DNA of 64,000 nucleotides from assembly GCF_035582795.1 (NCBI RefSeq), contig NC_134367.1:83931062-83995061 (forward strand), given 5' to 3'. The stretch is from Mycteria americana (lineage: Eukaryota > Chordata > Aves > Ciconiiformes > Ciconiidae). Under the pieces are notes generated by a model. It was not told the DNA's origin, did no database searches, and saw only the letters and a program-made list of their open reading frames with translations. The stretch's first letter is position 1. Each line of letters opens with the position of its first letter. The position numbers and the translations under genes were made by a program. This document shows positions 13,996 to 27,709 of this stretch, piece after piece.

Positions 13996-16900
13996 CTAGA
14001 AAATATTTTTTTTGTCTGGTTTAGTTGCAGCTATCTGTTTCAGACTCCTGCTGGCAGGGATGACATTCGAGAAAAGTGATGGGTAAAATACCTCAAAATG
14101 GATGTTTCTACATTTGCTTTGCATACTACTGTGATCACTGAAACCCCCCAAACTTTAATGCGTTAATCCATCAAAACAGTGCTTTTTCGTTTCAAAACCT
14201 GTGAGTCTGTAGTGGAAGAAGGGATGGATGTTAGGCATACTGAAACCTTAATCCTCGAAGTTCCTGAGTGGTTTGCCTATGATTTTGTGATCACAATAGG
14301 GTTTAGATGCACACATGTACACACAAGTATGATACAGAAGGAATTAATGATATGCTTTTATAGCATGTGAAGTTCATTTGAGCACACGGCATTCATAGTT
14401 TTCCTCACAAACATCTCAGTTCCATAAGCCTCGCTTGTGCAGGTAATCCCCCTAAAGCCAAAGGTACAGAACCCATGAAGGAAACAGCACAGCTCATCAG
14501 AACAGGAGTCAGGACTATGAGATTTGCGAGGCCAAGGCACCAGTTCATACCAGTAAACTACTACTCTTGTATGACATCCTTGTAACTACTGGCAGCTGGA
14601 AAAAGGAAGATGTTATCTGGAATGAAAATCAGAGATTAGGCAAAATTTATTTTCCTGCTGCCAATGAAAACACCAACACAGGAGGCCAGATTTTAAAAAA
14701 GAACATGTGTCAATATGCGGATATGCATGTGTTATCTTTTAACACTGGGTGTTCCCTGCTGCTGTATGTAATTTAAAGATCTGTTGCCGTCAATAACTTA
14801 TGTATCCAGTCTTGCTTGCACTGCATTGTTACATCTCACTGTTCCTATTTTCAAAGACAATTTAACATTTTGATACGTATTTTTTTAAGGGAAGCCCCTG
14901 CTGTACTTTTTCCCTAGTGTTTTATTTTCTTCTGAACTTTTGACCTAACTATAAACAGATTTTAGGTAATCATATTCAATGCCTGTATCAAGACAAAGTC
15001 TCATCTGAACCTTCCTCCTCATCCCTTTCCCACACCTGTTCCCCTAGGCTTTACATTAGATTTCAGGATTTAAATTTTTGTACATGACAATACAAAGTGA
15101 GTCACTCTTTGGAAACTCTTCCTGCAGTGGTATAGGAGTTTTAGTGGCAGTGTGATGTGCCTTCACAAAGCATGGACCAGGGGACTCTCTGTTCTATGAT
15201 ACCCGTTTGCCCATGCAGCACACATTTCAGTTCATTGCATGCTGAGCAAGGGATCCTCTGGGCTTAAAGCATAATTCCCATTTATAGCTGTGGGCATTAA
15301 ATGAAATTAGGAGGTGGCAATGTCAAGGCAAACAAGAGATTCTTGATGACACGATTCGTGGTTAAGCTGCAAAACATTTTAACACACGAATACATTATAA
15401 TGCAGATCCCAGCAAATCTCAGGTACCAAGCACAGGACCTACTCTTTGCTGAGAGTGCAGCGTCTCACGTGCTTGCAGCACAGAGCCGTATCTTGCTCGG
15501 AGACCCCCACAGTGCAGCCAGCCAGCCTCAAGGGCAATGGCTGTCCTGAGTGGCTCCATCTGGCTCCTGGAGCAGCAGGGACACCAGAATGCTGCATTGC
15601 AGGATGTGAGGTATCTTGGCAGGGAACACTGCTCAGGAAAGGCACACAGCAGTCAAAGGCATGCTCCCAGCTGCAGCCTAGCACATGTCCCCACCTTATC
15701 ATATAATCCAGTGTGACCATTCTAGGACCCAAGGTCCAGAATCTGTGCCTCAGTTTCTCCTGAAAGTAATGTAGACACAAATAATTAGTGATATCACCTC
15801 TCCAGCTTGATATACTTCCAAAGACACTAAGAAAATGAACAAAACCCCCTTGTTATAGCAACTATCCTGTTGCTAACCCAAAGCTGAGGCTGTTGAAATC
15901 TGTGGTCCTGGGTATTTTGCCCTGGTTCTAGAAATGCTGTGATGCCTACTGATACCAACTGCACCCCTTCACTCAACATCATGCACAGATCAAGCATGGT
16001 GGGTAGAAAGAACCAAGAGAATAAAGTCTTCACTAAGGAAAATGGCAAACTATTCCTTCAGCAAGCTGCAACAGGTCTGCCTCACACAATGTAACTGCAG
16101 GCAGACAGCCGGGTCTCTCCAGACCTGTTTAAAACACACTGCAGGGAAATTTCTAGTCCTCTCAATTAGACAGCTGCCTACCCTGCTGGTGCCTTCTCTT
16201 CTCTCCTGCCTTCTCCTCTCTTCCACAATGAGCACTATGGAACAAAAAGTGGAGCCAAAGCAAACATCAGCCTGGAGTTGGACATAGGAGAGTTGAAAGT
16301 GAGGCTCCCAAATTCACAAGCAAACACCTACCAGATTTTCAAAAGCATGGTTGGGATGACTGCTGCCTCAGCCTGTAAACAAGGAACAATCACACACCAT
16401 CAGAGTTACAAGCCCAGGCCTGAGATGAGGAACCTAGTCCCCATCGCTGGGGCTGCACTGCATCACTTCTTCGGGAGATCAGCAGCGGGCACCCACCTCA
16501 TAAGCATCTGACGGCTCTTACTAGAGAATATATATGAGTCCCAAATTGTTATCTCCAGAGATGAAAGTCAGTGAGAACAGTTAATGTAAGCTTCTGTTCC
16601 AAAGTCCATGACATAAGTTGCCTTTATCATGTTAGGGGAATTCATATTATTCTGGGGATACTGCGTCAGATTGTGTTCAGCCTCAGAGCCCTGAGCTCTA
16701 GTCAAAGTATGCTATTTGGGAAAGCCAATTTCAAACCATTTCCTAAAGAACAAACTCCTATTTGTGCGTATTTGCCAAAACAGACTTAAAATGAATTCCC
16801 AAGCCTTAGCAGACTTCACACAATTCATCAATTTCTCATGATCAGTCTGGGGAGGCGCAGAGGAAGGCTCATGGTACTTTCATGTTTTCTCATTAAAAAA

Positions 16901-19900
16901 CACCCATTGTTACATTAATAAGACAAGAGCATCTCAGCAGGACATATAGCTATGTGACATTTCAAGGCTTTTGAAGAAAATGCACAGAAAGGAAGTGAAC
17001 CCCAGCAGCTACAGGCAGCAAGAAAACAAGTAAATGAGCTTTCGGTGTGGAGAACAAAGAGGTAGGGAGCCAGGAATGGATGAAGAAAGTGGAGATATGA
17101 CAGAAAAGGGGAGATCATTCTGCCTGGGAGCCTCATTAGTATCAACAGACTTGAAAGAATGAAAGACTTTAGAGGTCAAACTGTTCCGATGTGTCCACCT
17201 CACTTAGGCTAGGATAAAAGACACCAAAAAACCATTGTCCTACTCCTTCCAGTGTATCACACCCTATACTGAGCCCCATTCTGAAAGTGCTAAACAAACT
17301 GGCTACATTTATTGAGTGTATGTATTACACCCTGTTTATTTTTTACGTTTTTCCTGCAGAGTAGCCTGCAGAGTAGGACAAAGATGCAGGATACCATGTC
17401 TTACGATAGGACTCTAGGAACCAGTTCTCCTAGATTTAGTTACAGTAAAGCCAACAAATCTCATTTTTTTTGCAGACATGCCTCTCTATGTGGGCCCATC
17501 CATCTTCATTTGATTATCATTCCTGTCTTTCAGACAAACTTAATCTGAGACCACGCAAACCATGCCTTCATGGCTATCAGCAGTAAATCCCCCCCTTTGA
17601 TGCTACTGCCATGTTGATCAGCACTTCTCCACTGGGAGTAGCAGTTAAGCCCCACCAGACTGAGTAAGTGAAAAGCATCTGCAAATACTGGCTACAAGTC
17701 TAAACACTGACTCCGGAGCATGAGCAGCTGCTGGCAGCAAAAGCAAATAAATGCATGCTTTCCAGAAATATTTACTAGTAGTGAAAAATTGTTTTTAAAA
17801 AGAAGGGTTTTTTCCTAACTGTTGAAGATTGCCTTTCCGTGAGCCCCATAGTTTGAGAGATACAAGTTTTACGTGTACCTGGCCTACTGCATTCCTCACC
17901 ACACTGAACCTGCTTCACCTTTCCTAGAAGGGTATCTCCCTTTAGCAAGAGGAAAGCATAAGCCTTTTATGTACTCACTTCAATAGTTTTCACTTATTCC
18001 TGTGTGCTTGACAGCCATCCTTCCATGTAGCCTCCATCCTTTGTTAACATACTGAGTATATTAATCCCATTTTACAGTTTGCTGAACTCTCCCTCTATCC
18101 CTCCACTTTATCCAAGAAATTCTACTTTTATAGTCAAAGGTAGAGAAACATCTTATATTTTCCATCATATGTCCTCAGGCCTTTTAGATATATTTGCATA
18201 TTTTTTGGCATATAACTTTTTGGGGGAGTTCCCATAAAACACATCATATTCTTGGTTTTTTAAAAACCTTGGTGTTGTTTTTTTTTTCCACAGAGAAGGA
18301 ATAAAATATTCTCACAGAGATGCCACATAGCATAACTAAATCTTCCAATTTATTGTCCTGTTTTGGAAATTTTCAGTCAGCAAAACAGACAATACCTGTT
18401 TTAGCTGACTTAGAAATAGTGAAGTTTATACATTTCCAAAACATTTTCCTCCTGGTCTAAAAATATCCACATTCAGTCTCTGACAAAGGACAGGGTCTTT
18501 TTACTTGCCAGACTTGGTCAAACTGCCTTCGGTTTTTAAAAAATGTTTAAAAACATGCTTCGGTTAATGTTAAAATGTTAAAATAAATGCTTCAGTGCTA
18601 TCATCTTATAAAACGTACCTCAGTAAACAAGCTTCAAGATATGTGGATACATTTTTTTCATATGGAGGAAATCAGAAACTGAAGTCGCTTGAACCCACCA
18701 TAAAAACAAAAAAAATAAAGAAACTGCATTGGTAAAAGGTAAAAATACAGAACTTTTAATTAAAAGATCTGGTTTTCCCCTTAAAGAAAATCCCTACATA
18801 GTTTTGGGACTTGTGACCTTTTAGGGTTGTTTGATTTTCATAAAAATTGAGCATTTTCATTTATCAAAATCTTTTCATGAGGAAAATAAGCAATTCCCTC
18901 ACCAGTTCTTTGAAGCATCTTGGATTATCTATCCTATTTGTCACATACAAGAAAAGAATAAAAAAGATCCCACAGGTGGCATCTTCCAAACTGACTCTAA
19001 TATTAGTAGGCAGATGCAAATAATTAATTTATGAGCTGATATTTATTGTCATTTCAAGGTGATTAGGAACATGTGTGTGAAGTAATGGAACTTACTAATC
19101 TTAAGGAACCATTTGGCACACCCAGCCCAAAGCACAGCTCTCACCTGCAGAAGTCCCGAAAACAACTAGCAGAAAAAAGGACCACAAACAGGAGGCATTC
19201 TGAAATAGTATTCCTATACCAAAATTAAGTTGGAGGAAAGTAAATACTGGCTTTTTTTTCTGTATGACATTAAGAAACAAAGGGGATTTTTAATACTAAA
19301 TGCTTCAAGTTGACCCTTTGGTATTAAACTGCAAATAAACTTTTAGTGAGAACTCCCACAAATCCAGTATCGTATTTGCAACAGAACTGCTGACAGTCAT
19401 CGGAGCAACAGTTTACAGTACGTTAGGCTGGTAGACCAGAACTACAGATAATAAAGTAAGCATATTTCCAGCACAACTATAATCTGTAAAAATAATTGTT
19501 CAGGGAATATCTAAGCTTGTTTTCTTCAGATGCACAATCAGAAAATACTATTTCCTGAGCCAACTCTTAGAGAAAAAGTATTCACATTTTTCTTCCTCGA
19601 AGTTATGCTAATAAGGGGATGTTATTATTAACAACATTCTTCTTAATTCTTATTAATAAGAATGTTATTAATACCACACAATACCACTTATTAATAAGAT
19701 TCTGACTTGCTGGATTGTCACCAGAAACTGTCTATAGATACCAAACATGCCACTGGTTTTGATGAGTAATCAAACTAAAAAGTTCACTGAATTATTTTCT
19801 TTCCATTAAAAAAGAAGTGAATGTCATGATAGTTTAAGGAAGGTGACAGTCCGTTCTTACTCAACAGGTACAATATGAACAGCCTCCACACCTCTGGTTA

Positions 19901-21254
19901 ATGGCGATAACCCTGGGAAGTGCTTCTATTCCTAAGCAGAGAGAATGAATGAAGAAATTGTCTACAAGGGTGCTGGGCTGTGGAGGAACTTCTGGTAGTT
20001 TGGACATTTGAGCTAACGCTTCCAAATTGTTTCCCATCTAGCACTAAATGGCATTATTTGGATAATAAATAGGAATCCAAACCACACCTATTGTCCTTCC
20101 AGTGGTTTGAGCTTTTTTAATGTCCCCCTTCAGATACTGAAAGCAGTCATCACTTCCTGTGAGAAGCCACACCAAATACCCATTACTCAAATACCCCTCT
20201 TTTATCCTTGTGGCAATTTGAAACAGCTGCAGAAAAAGTCCAGAGCAGAGATATAATGAAGTTGGTTAAAAACAAGGAAGGCAAACACTGTACAATACCA
20301 CACAACCTGCTCTAGAGAGCAGCACCTCTGGGCGGAGCTCCATTATGTCGATGCTACAGGCTGAAATAGGAGGATGGTGCTGTCCCAGAGAGATAACACA
20401 TCAAACAGCAAGAAGAAAAACTTGGAACAAAAATATATTGGTCTCAACTGCTGTGTGCTGAGAGCACTGCCTCCCACTACACTGCACTCTTCTGAAAAAA
20501 TGTTTCACGGTTATTTCCCTATCTTTGTTCTCTGTCTTATTTTTTAACTGTTGACACATGGGAAGTTTGCACTACCCACTGCCAGTTTCAAGAGCCATCT
20601 AGTTTACATTTTGAGTCAGGCTTTCTATGTGTATCTGTCTGTCCTCCACATGTCTTTGCAATGCCTTGGACAATTTAAACAAAATTTGACAGAGATGCTG
20701 ATAAACAAAACAAAACAGGCCACTGGGTAAGGGAAGAAGACCACCAAGAGTGTGATGACTGAAGGAAAGGAGGTCGGGCGATCTCACGTGTTAATGGACA
20801 CCAAGGAAGGCACATGGGAAAGTGAGACATTCCTAGTGCTCCAACCATGGGAAAGTCTTAACTTCTGCAATTGCAGTTCAATCACAAGAAACAAATCCAA
20901 GGCGCTTCTTTTGGAACCAGACCTCAGTTTATGGTTGCTGGATCATCACTGTGCCACTGAGGACACATAGCAGGGGCTTCCACATAAACACTCTCGCTGG
21001 GTCTCCTGATCTCTGCTTGAAGCCTGGAGACAACCTGCCAGTAGGACCAGCAGAAAGGGAGGGTGCAAGGTTTTGCTATTATCCCAGCCTCCCCCCTTCT
21101 GTGCTCTCCCCCTGCTTCCTTCTTATGCCATTCCCTGGGATTCTTTCAAAGGGTCTGTGCTGCCCAAGTTTTAAACAGTACAAAGTTCCTTCTTCTCCCA
21201 GGTGGGTCGTTCCACAGTTGCACTACTGCTTTATATAAATGGATGTACAATATT
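13996..21254. other. Intergenic DNA without a recognisable gene
   Basis: AT-rich DNA with only short chance ORFs. No splice-flanked open exon, RNA gene or recognisable repeat was identified apart from the palindromic cluster annotated separately near 19.65 kb. A block at about 18,600-19,500 is particularly AT-rich. ORFs in 15,300-15,780 and 20,951-21,290 overlap on several frames and are not credible genes. Confidence 0.6.
19646..19698. repeat. Perfect AT-rich palindrome with a repeated core
   Basis: ATTCTTATTAATAAGAAT at 19,646-19,663 is a perfect 18-bp palindrome. Its 12-bp core CTTATTAATAAG recurs at 19,687-19,698, 38 bp from the first copy. An outer inverted pair, AACATTCTT to the left and AAGAATGTT to the right, extends the dyad. 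It may be a chance structure or small-scale duplication in AT-rich DNA. Confidence 0.85.
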
Positions 21255-21303
21255 TTTAAAGTAAATATTCATATTAATATTAAATACTAAATATTTAATA
21301 TTT
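21255..21303. repeat. AT-rich tract at CR1 5' junction
   Basis: Almost pure A/T sequence built on ATATTAAATA-like words immediately precedes the sharp start of CR1 similarity. It could be the original target region of the 5'-truncated insertion. No target-site duplication was seen at the other end. Confidence 0.5.
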
Positions 21304-22203
21304 GGTGTCCCTGGTGTCCCTCAGGGGGCTGTACTGGGACCAGTGCTGTTCAATATTTTCATCAATGACACTGACGGTGAGATTGAGTGCACCCTCAGCA
21401 AGTCTGCAGATGACACCAAGCTGAGTGGTGCAGCTGACATGCCAGAAGGACGGGATGTCATCCAGAGGGACCTGGACAAGCTGGAGAAGTGGGCCTGTGT
21501 GAACCTCATGAGGTTCAACAAGGAAAAGTGCAGGGTCCTACACGTGGGTTGGGACAATCCTCGGTTTCAATACAGGCTGGGGGATGATATGATCGAGAGC
21601 AGCCCTGCGGAAAAGGACTTGGGGGCACTAGTGGACGAAAAGCTGGACATGAGCCAACAATGTGCGCTCGCAGCCCAGAAGGCCAACCGTATCCTGGGCT
21701 GCATCAAAAGAAGTGTGGCCAGCAGGTCCAGGGAGGTGATTCTGCCCCTCTACTCTGCTCTGGTGAGACCTCACCTGGAGTAACGCGTCCAGCTCTCGAG
21801 CCCCCAGCACAAGAAGGAGATGGAGCTGTTGGAGCGAGTCCAGAGGAGAGCCACAAAAATGATCCAAGGGCTGGAGCACGTCTCCTACGAGGACAGGCTG
21901 AAAGAGTTGGGGTTGTTCAGCCTGGACAAGAGAAGGCTGTGGGGAGACCTTATAGCGGCCTTCCAGTACTTAAAGGGGGCCTATAGGAAAGACGGGGACA
22001 GACTTTTTAGCAAGGCCTGTTGTGACAGGACAAGGATCAATGGTTTTAAACTAAGGGAGGGCAGAGTTAGACTGGATTTAAGAAAGAAATTTTTTACAAT
22101 GAGGGTGGTGAAGCACTAGAACAGGTTGCCCAGAGAGGTGGTAGATGCCCCAACCCTGGAAACATTCAAGGTCAGGTTAGACGGGGCTCTGAGCAACCTG
22201 ATC
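21304..22203 (+). pseudogene. CR1 ORF2 reverse transcriptase remnant
   Basis: The C-terminal half of the CR1 ORF2 protein is readable in one main frame from about 21,304, with the Ala-Asp-Asp-Thr-Lys segment, then Leu-Glu-Lys-Trp-Ala and Leu-Val-Arg-Pro-His-Leu-Glu. The frame is broken by a TAA at 21,781-21,783, where the family normally has Tyr-Cys, and by a TAG at 22,117-22,119, where it normally has Trp. Downstream of the first stop the frame is open again from about 21,820 to 22,119. There is no endonuclease domain because of the 5' truncation. It is not expected to encode a functional protein. Confidence 0.9.
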
Positions 22204-22302
22204 TAGTTCAAGATGTCCCTGCTGATTGCAGGGGGGTTGGACTAGATGACCTGTAAAGGTCCCTTCCAATCCAAAGCATTGTATGATTCTATGATTCTAT
22301 GA
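21304..22302 (+). mobile_element. CR1 LINE, 5'-truncated, about 1 kb
   Basis: A 5'-truncated CR1 copy. It begins inside the ORF2 reverse transcriptase at a Gly-Val-Pro-Gln-Gly-type segment ('gtccctcagggggctgta'), followed by Leu-Phe-Asn-Ile-Phe-Ile-Asn-Asp and the Ala-Asp-Asp-Thr-Lys segment (seen here as Ser-Ala-Asp-Asp-Thr-Lys). It continues to the end of ORF2, the 3' UTR ('ggttggactagatgacct') and a tail of ATTCTATG-type repeats at about 22,283-22,302. Such copies are typical of bird genomes. It is moderately diverged and inactive. It is the best preserved LINE in the window. Confidence 0.95.
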
Positions 22303-23374
22303 ATATTAACTATCTGATCAGTCAGACTCCTTGCAGACAAAGATTTTAGTACATAGTATTGGGTGTTGCTTCACAGTTCTCTGCTGTCCTATTGAGCTCA
22401 TCAGTCTGTCAAGGTGGCAAATCCCTGTTAATGATGGGACCCAGAATGGAAAATTGGATGGTCCCATCAGAGCAGAGGAACAGAGGAGCACCTCCACATC
22501 CTCTGAGTATGTGAGATGAAAAATCAAAACATCACGTGTCCTGTCGTCCCAAAATGAACAGAAATGCTTTTCTTCATTCTCAGAACCTCCATTAAATCAA
22601 ATTACTGCAATTGTCTCAATATAAACAAGCAGTTCCATAGGCAGCAAAGCTAATCAAACCTATTTTACTATAAGCTGTGTTTTGTGGTTGGATTTGCTGA
22701 TATTTAATAGGATGGCAGAGCTGCTTATATAATCTTTTGCCATTAGGGCATTATACTGTTTTTCTCCTATGTGTACTCTCTGGTGTGTAAATGGCACAAA
22801 TCTGTACCACAGTTTATTTTCTTGTGGAGACACTAATAAGGGCTCTCTCTCCCCTCCTCCTTGGCTTCCTCCTGAAGCTTGTAGGATTATAATACCTCTG
22901 AGATCAATGCCCTCCTGCCAATCTGCCTGAACCTGTTGGTCCATCTCAAAAGTTGTTCAGAGGGCAGGCAGGCATGATCCCAAAAACCTTCTTGGCTTAA
23001 AAAAATGATGTAAGAAGACAAGACAGCTGCGTTCATTTTTGCAGCTTCACTGAGAGGTAGAAGATGCTTTTGTATCCCTTCTCACTGCACTGAGAGAGAT
23101 GTAAAAAAATCCTAGAGTTCCCTTCACTGAACTGTTTCCTGAACGAAGAGGAAGGGAGGAAGTATAAGATAAAGGTACACAGCACCAGAAACATTTTCAA
23201 AATTCATTCTGAGGAAACAGCATGACACAGCATTCGTGTTCCCAGATGAGAAAACTCACTGTGGTTTCTTCTATAGCCACAGCATTGGTGGAATTTGTGG
23301 TTGTGTTTTGTGGCTGCTGAGATAGCAAGGACCCAGAACTGGCAAACTAGCTCATGGAGTCAAAAACCAAAACA

Positions 23375-23399
23375 CCCTTCTCCACCCCACCCCACCCCC
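23375..23399 (-). repeat. G-quadruplex-capable motif (minus strand)
   Basis: On the plus strand there are four C-runs of 3, 4, 4 and 5 bases separated by loops of 7, 1 and 1 bases. The minus strand therefore satisfies the usual G3+ N1-7 quadruplex rule. It lies in intergenic DNA and has no adjacent promoter that I can see. Confidence 0.7.
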
Positions 23400-24895
23400 T
23401 GAAACCACTAGACTTTTACAGCAGGATTGACTTGTTATTTCTCAGCTAATTGAACAGGACTTGCAATTTCTGCCATTTGTCTGACTTCTTCCTTGCTATC
23501 TACAGGCACCCATCTTTGCTTTTACTTAAACAGTTCCTTCCCTGGCTGAAGGGCCAGGAAAAATTTCTTTGTAGTCTACATCACCCTGTTCTTCAAAAGC
23601 TTGCTAGTGTTAGCTTCAAAAGCTAAAAATTGAACCCTAAATATCCAGTATTGAATGGATTGGCAGAAGGTCTCTATAATACAGTAAATCAATATTTACT
23701 GTGTGGCAGTGTGACAGATGCCCCAGAATTGTGGAAAACAGAAAAGTATTGTATGAACTTTCTGACAGCTGTACGTATAGCCAACAACTTTTTGTCTACA
23801 GAGCTAGAAAAGCAAGATAAAAATTCCCCTCCTTTACAGAGTTAAGACAGTGAGAACCAGTTAATGTAAATCCTCTATACCAAAATAGGGAAGATAACAA
23901 GTCTTTTGAAGTTTCACATCCTCACCTCATAAGAAAAAGTGTGGAATATTTTGACTAGATTCACAGGCCTCTGTCGATAGCACCTACTGGTTTGAGGACA
24001 GTCAGTCTCTATTAACAGAGGAATGAACTCACAAGCAAGCAGAGCCGGCTGTGTGCAGTGCCCTGTGGTGTTGGCCTTTGAAGAGCCCTGGTGAAAGGCA
24101 AGGGACTAACTGTTAAGCTATGGATGCTTAAAAGAACGGGGGGTTACTCCTAAACGTTTTTGTTCTGAAGAGCTAATGATTTGGTTTATGAGTCCTGACA
24201 GGTCATGAGCAATACTGTTGCTTTAACTTGTGGTTTCTATGACTAAATCAGACCTCTCAAGGTAGTGAGGGCACGTGTCCACAACACACGCTGGGAGCAG
24301 AGGGCAGAGATGCTGGAGAGAGAGCAGAGACCTCACATGCTCTGTATCCAGATGCAGTGCAAGCATGTCAGCACTGCAAGATACCTTTCTGCAACTTAGA
24401 ACCTTGTTGCAATACAAAGATTTTGCTGTTTCTCCCTTTCACAGCTATAATCTGCACATAGACAAGCACAGAGCAGATAATACAAACTCAGGTCATTTAT
24501 AGTGACCTGAGATCATGGCATCTCCATGCCATACTCCATTGCAATTGTAGCGATGCGTCCTCTGAGAACTGCAGACAGGTTCAGCCTGGGATTGCACAGT
24601 GGGGAGCAAAGAGCAGGACTATCCAGCAAAGGAGACAACCTTCTTAGGTTGCAGCTGGGACCACTGGGAAGTCAGAGGTGCAGGTAACATAGAAACTACA
24701 ACATATATCACTATACCCATAAAGGTGAATGGATGATTTCCTCCTCTCCTGCATGATTGCTTCAGTCTTGAAACACGATTAAAATGTGAACTGAACACAA
24801 CACTGAACAGAACTGAATTAAAAAGAAAGGCAAGAGTCTCTTTGAGACTCTTTCTCTGAACCCACTCATTCGAAATGTTCAAAGGGAAAAGGTGA

Positions 24896-24899
<4 letters not shown>

Positions 24900-24928
<29 letters not shown>
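24900..24928 (+). repeat. Poly-T tract of 29 bases
   Basis: An uninterrupted run of 29 T. A minus-strand retrocopy poly-A tail would give this appearance, but the sequence to the right (24,929 onward) shows no recognisable retrogene or SINE, so it is recorded as a plain homopolymer. The length is prone to sequencing error. Confidence 0.9.
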
Positions 24929-24931
<3 letters not shown>

Positions 24932-27688
24932 TGCACCACTCTCTTGTGTGATTCTGGGCAGCCTGGGGAAGCTACCTTACACAGCTTTGAGAACTAATGC
25001 ACTTCCCTGTGTTGGGGACTTTACCACAAACAATTTCCTCCAAACCAAACTGACCGAAAAAACACTGGTTTTATAACACCCAAACAAACAAAAACCTTGC
25101 TGTGATGAACCACCAGCAAGTTAGTCCAGAAACCACAATATTAAAAGATTTATGCTACTGTAGTCACTCGTAAAAGTAGGAGAGATTACTCTGACAGGGA
25201 GTAAAGTGGTTAGCTAAAATTACAGCGAATAAAATCATTCCCTTCACAGATATTTTTCTGTGAGATGGAACAGATGCAACTCAACCTGCTACAATAATGG
25301 ATGCTTTGGTATCTTTAGATGACCAGTTCAGCCAAGGTCAGGTTCCAACTGCTTCTCGATCCTACCAGAACTTCTTCTGTGCCCAGTGAATTGATGGGGG
25401 GTTTTCTTGTGGATGGCATCTCTTCAGCACAGCAGGCAGGACTGAAGCAGATGTGCAGAGAGTACAAGTAAAATAAAGGCAGGGTGTGGAGGGGGAGAAA
25501 ACTGTAGGCACTATGGGACACATTCCCTCTTGCAAAATTAAACAGGATTTTGATTTTCCTGGAGCTCCCTCTTGCACTTGTTGAGATGTGAGACAGGTCA
25601 CTCCTATCAGACACAAGCCTATCTATGGGAAGGACACCACAGGAAATATTGTACTCTTGCACCAGTACAATCCCATGCAAGTAACAAAGGTATCATAGAG
25701 CAGAATGTGACCCACAGACATCCATCTGTTTTGGGATGAAACGTAATTTCATGACTTCCCCTCACCACTGCAAATTATGTGTGCTGAAGTAACTGCAGCA
25801 CTTGCCTTCAGTTTGTTATAGCCAGCTTTGAAAGAAATATACTTTTACACTGAACAGAAGTGGATTGAAAGCTACAGTTACAGAAGATGGAGTTGAACAA
25901 ACTCTCCTGAATTAGCAGCATCTAATCCTTCCACAATTGTACATACAGTTTAAGAGGTATGGATTCGATTTCCCATTCTGTCACACTAAAAGTACCATGG
26001 CAGCATTCAATGGAATTTACAGGACTCTCCACTAGGGCTAAGTGGCGTAACAGTGCAGGGAATCACTCTCACATGGTCAAGTGCTGCTGAAAAATAGTAG
26101 CAAGAACAGAGTGATCTGCCAGGTCTCACTGGAGATCCAGTGAGGACATAGGTGATCAGGGTGAGCAGAGACCACACTGAAAAACTAGAGCTGCCTGAAA
26201 GAAAAACCACAATGAGGGAGAGCGTTTCCATTCCTGCCAACACAGGTTCCAGTGATCTGCAGTTTTAAAGGCAGTTTGTACTTTCAGTAAAATTGAACCT
26301 TGGAACTTTCTGCAGACCAGGACTGTACATCAACTACAAGTAAGTTTAAAACAGAAAACACTCATCTAGCCAGAGCAGACACCCTCACCCAACAATTTCC
26401 AAGTCACTTTAATAAGCTGCAGTCAAAACTAATTGTATGGACAAGTGCACAATCAGATTTAAGGCCTGGGAAGTGATAGAAAATCCATCATGACTGCTAA
26501 GTCCCAGGAGCTAATTACCATCCCATTAGAAAATTTGGCACTCTATTTCCAATATGAGTTGGTCCAATTCCCCTATTAGAGCTCATTAAAACTGCCCTAC
26601 TACAAATCTTCCTGTGTGTATTAAGAGTGATTAAGTCACCTCAAGTCACTTGAATGGGTGAATTTGAGAGCTTAGTTTTCTACACCACTGTTCTCTTGTT
26701 TCTCCCTTCCTAAGTGTATTAACACCAGCACAGGACAAGGAAGCCCACTAACAGGCGCACTAATGCTGCATAATGGCAGAACGCGCTTCTCCATTCCTGC
26801 TCTGGATTCCCTCTGCCACACTGCCAAGGACTGTGCTAGCTACTCAGCCTCAGCGTAAAACCAGGAATACATGTTCAACCAACTACCCCTCAACCCCTGG
26901 CCCTTCCCTGTCCTTTCCGTAGCTTGCTTTCTCAAGACACAGCCCCCACTGTGTAAGTGGGATCTACATCTTTTTGCTTCCAAAACTTGCAGCCTTTCAT
27001 TTGTCATGCGTAAATGTACCTAGTTCATAATGCAATACCAGCTGCTCTTCTTAAATGACCTACCTTGCTCATTTTTTTCATTCCACCAATTTTATCAACT
27101 GCAAACTTCCATGCAATGGCTTTGTATTTTCTTCATGCAACAGACAAAAACTAATCCCTAGATGAGGCATTAGTACTTTCTTAGCCTTGAAAAACTGCAA
27201 GCAAGACTTGTACCTTTCCTGTACAAAACACAGCCAGCAGCATAAAGGAAATCAGTGTTTCTATTGACATAGACATGCCATAGTTCCGCCAAGAGATCAA
27301 ACACTACAAAAGGCTGTTCCTCCATTCACCCCTCATAGCTCATTTGAATTTTTTTTTTTTTAAAGAAACAACTCTAGCCTCACAGTTCCTCCTTTGACTG
27401 AGGACACTGCCAAAAGTGATGTTTGGTGGCTACAACCTGCAATAAGCATACAAAATTCATAGCTGATTTTAATTATAAAGAGTTTAAGTTTTGGAGCTAT
27501 GCATCCTCTGGTATTTACTAGGACCATAAGATATGTAGGAAAGAGGTAAGGGGAGAAAAATGACTATCATCTTTATTATGGACTATGTCCTGAAATAGCT
27601 TTTCTGTAAGTACAGACTTTTCAAAATCACATGAGCTTATTAAAAAGAGGATTGTTACTATTTCTGTTGTGGTTTTGTTGTTGTTGGG

Positions 27689-27709
27689 GTTTGTTTGTTT
27701 GTTTGTTTT
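27689..27709 (+). repeat. (GTTT)5 microsatellite
   Basis: Five perfect GTTT units following a GTTGTTGTTGG stretch. It is an ordinary short tetranucleotide repeat. Confidence 0.9.

Noticed and set aside
24900-24928. Poly-T as the tail of a minus-strand processed pseudogene
   Set aside because: The sequence to its right shows no coding similarity and no flanking duplication was seen.
25315-25680. 121-codon minus-strand ORF
   Set aside because: No family resemblance, overlapping alternative frames and no splice context.
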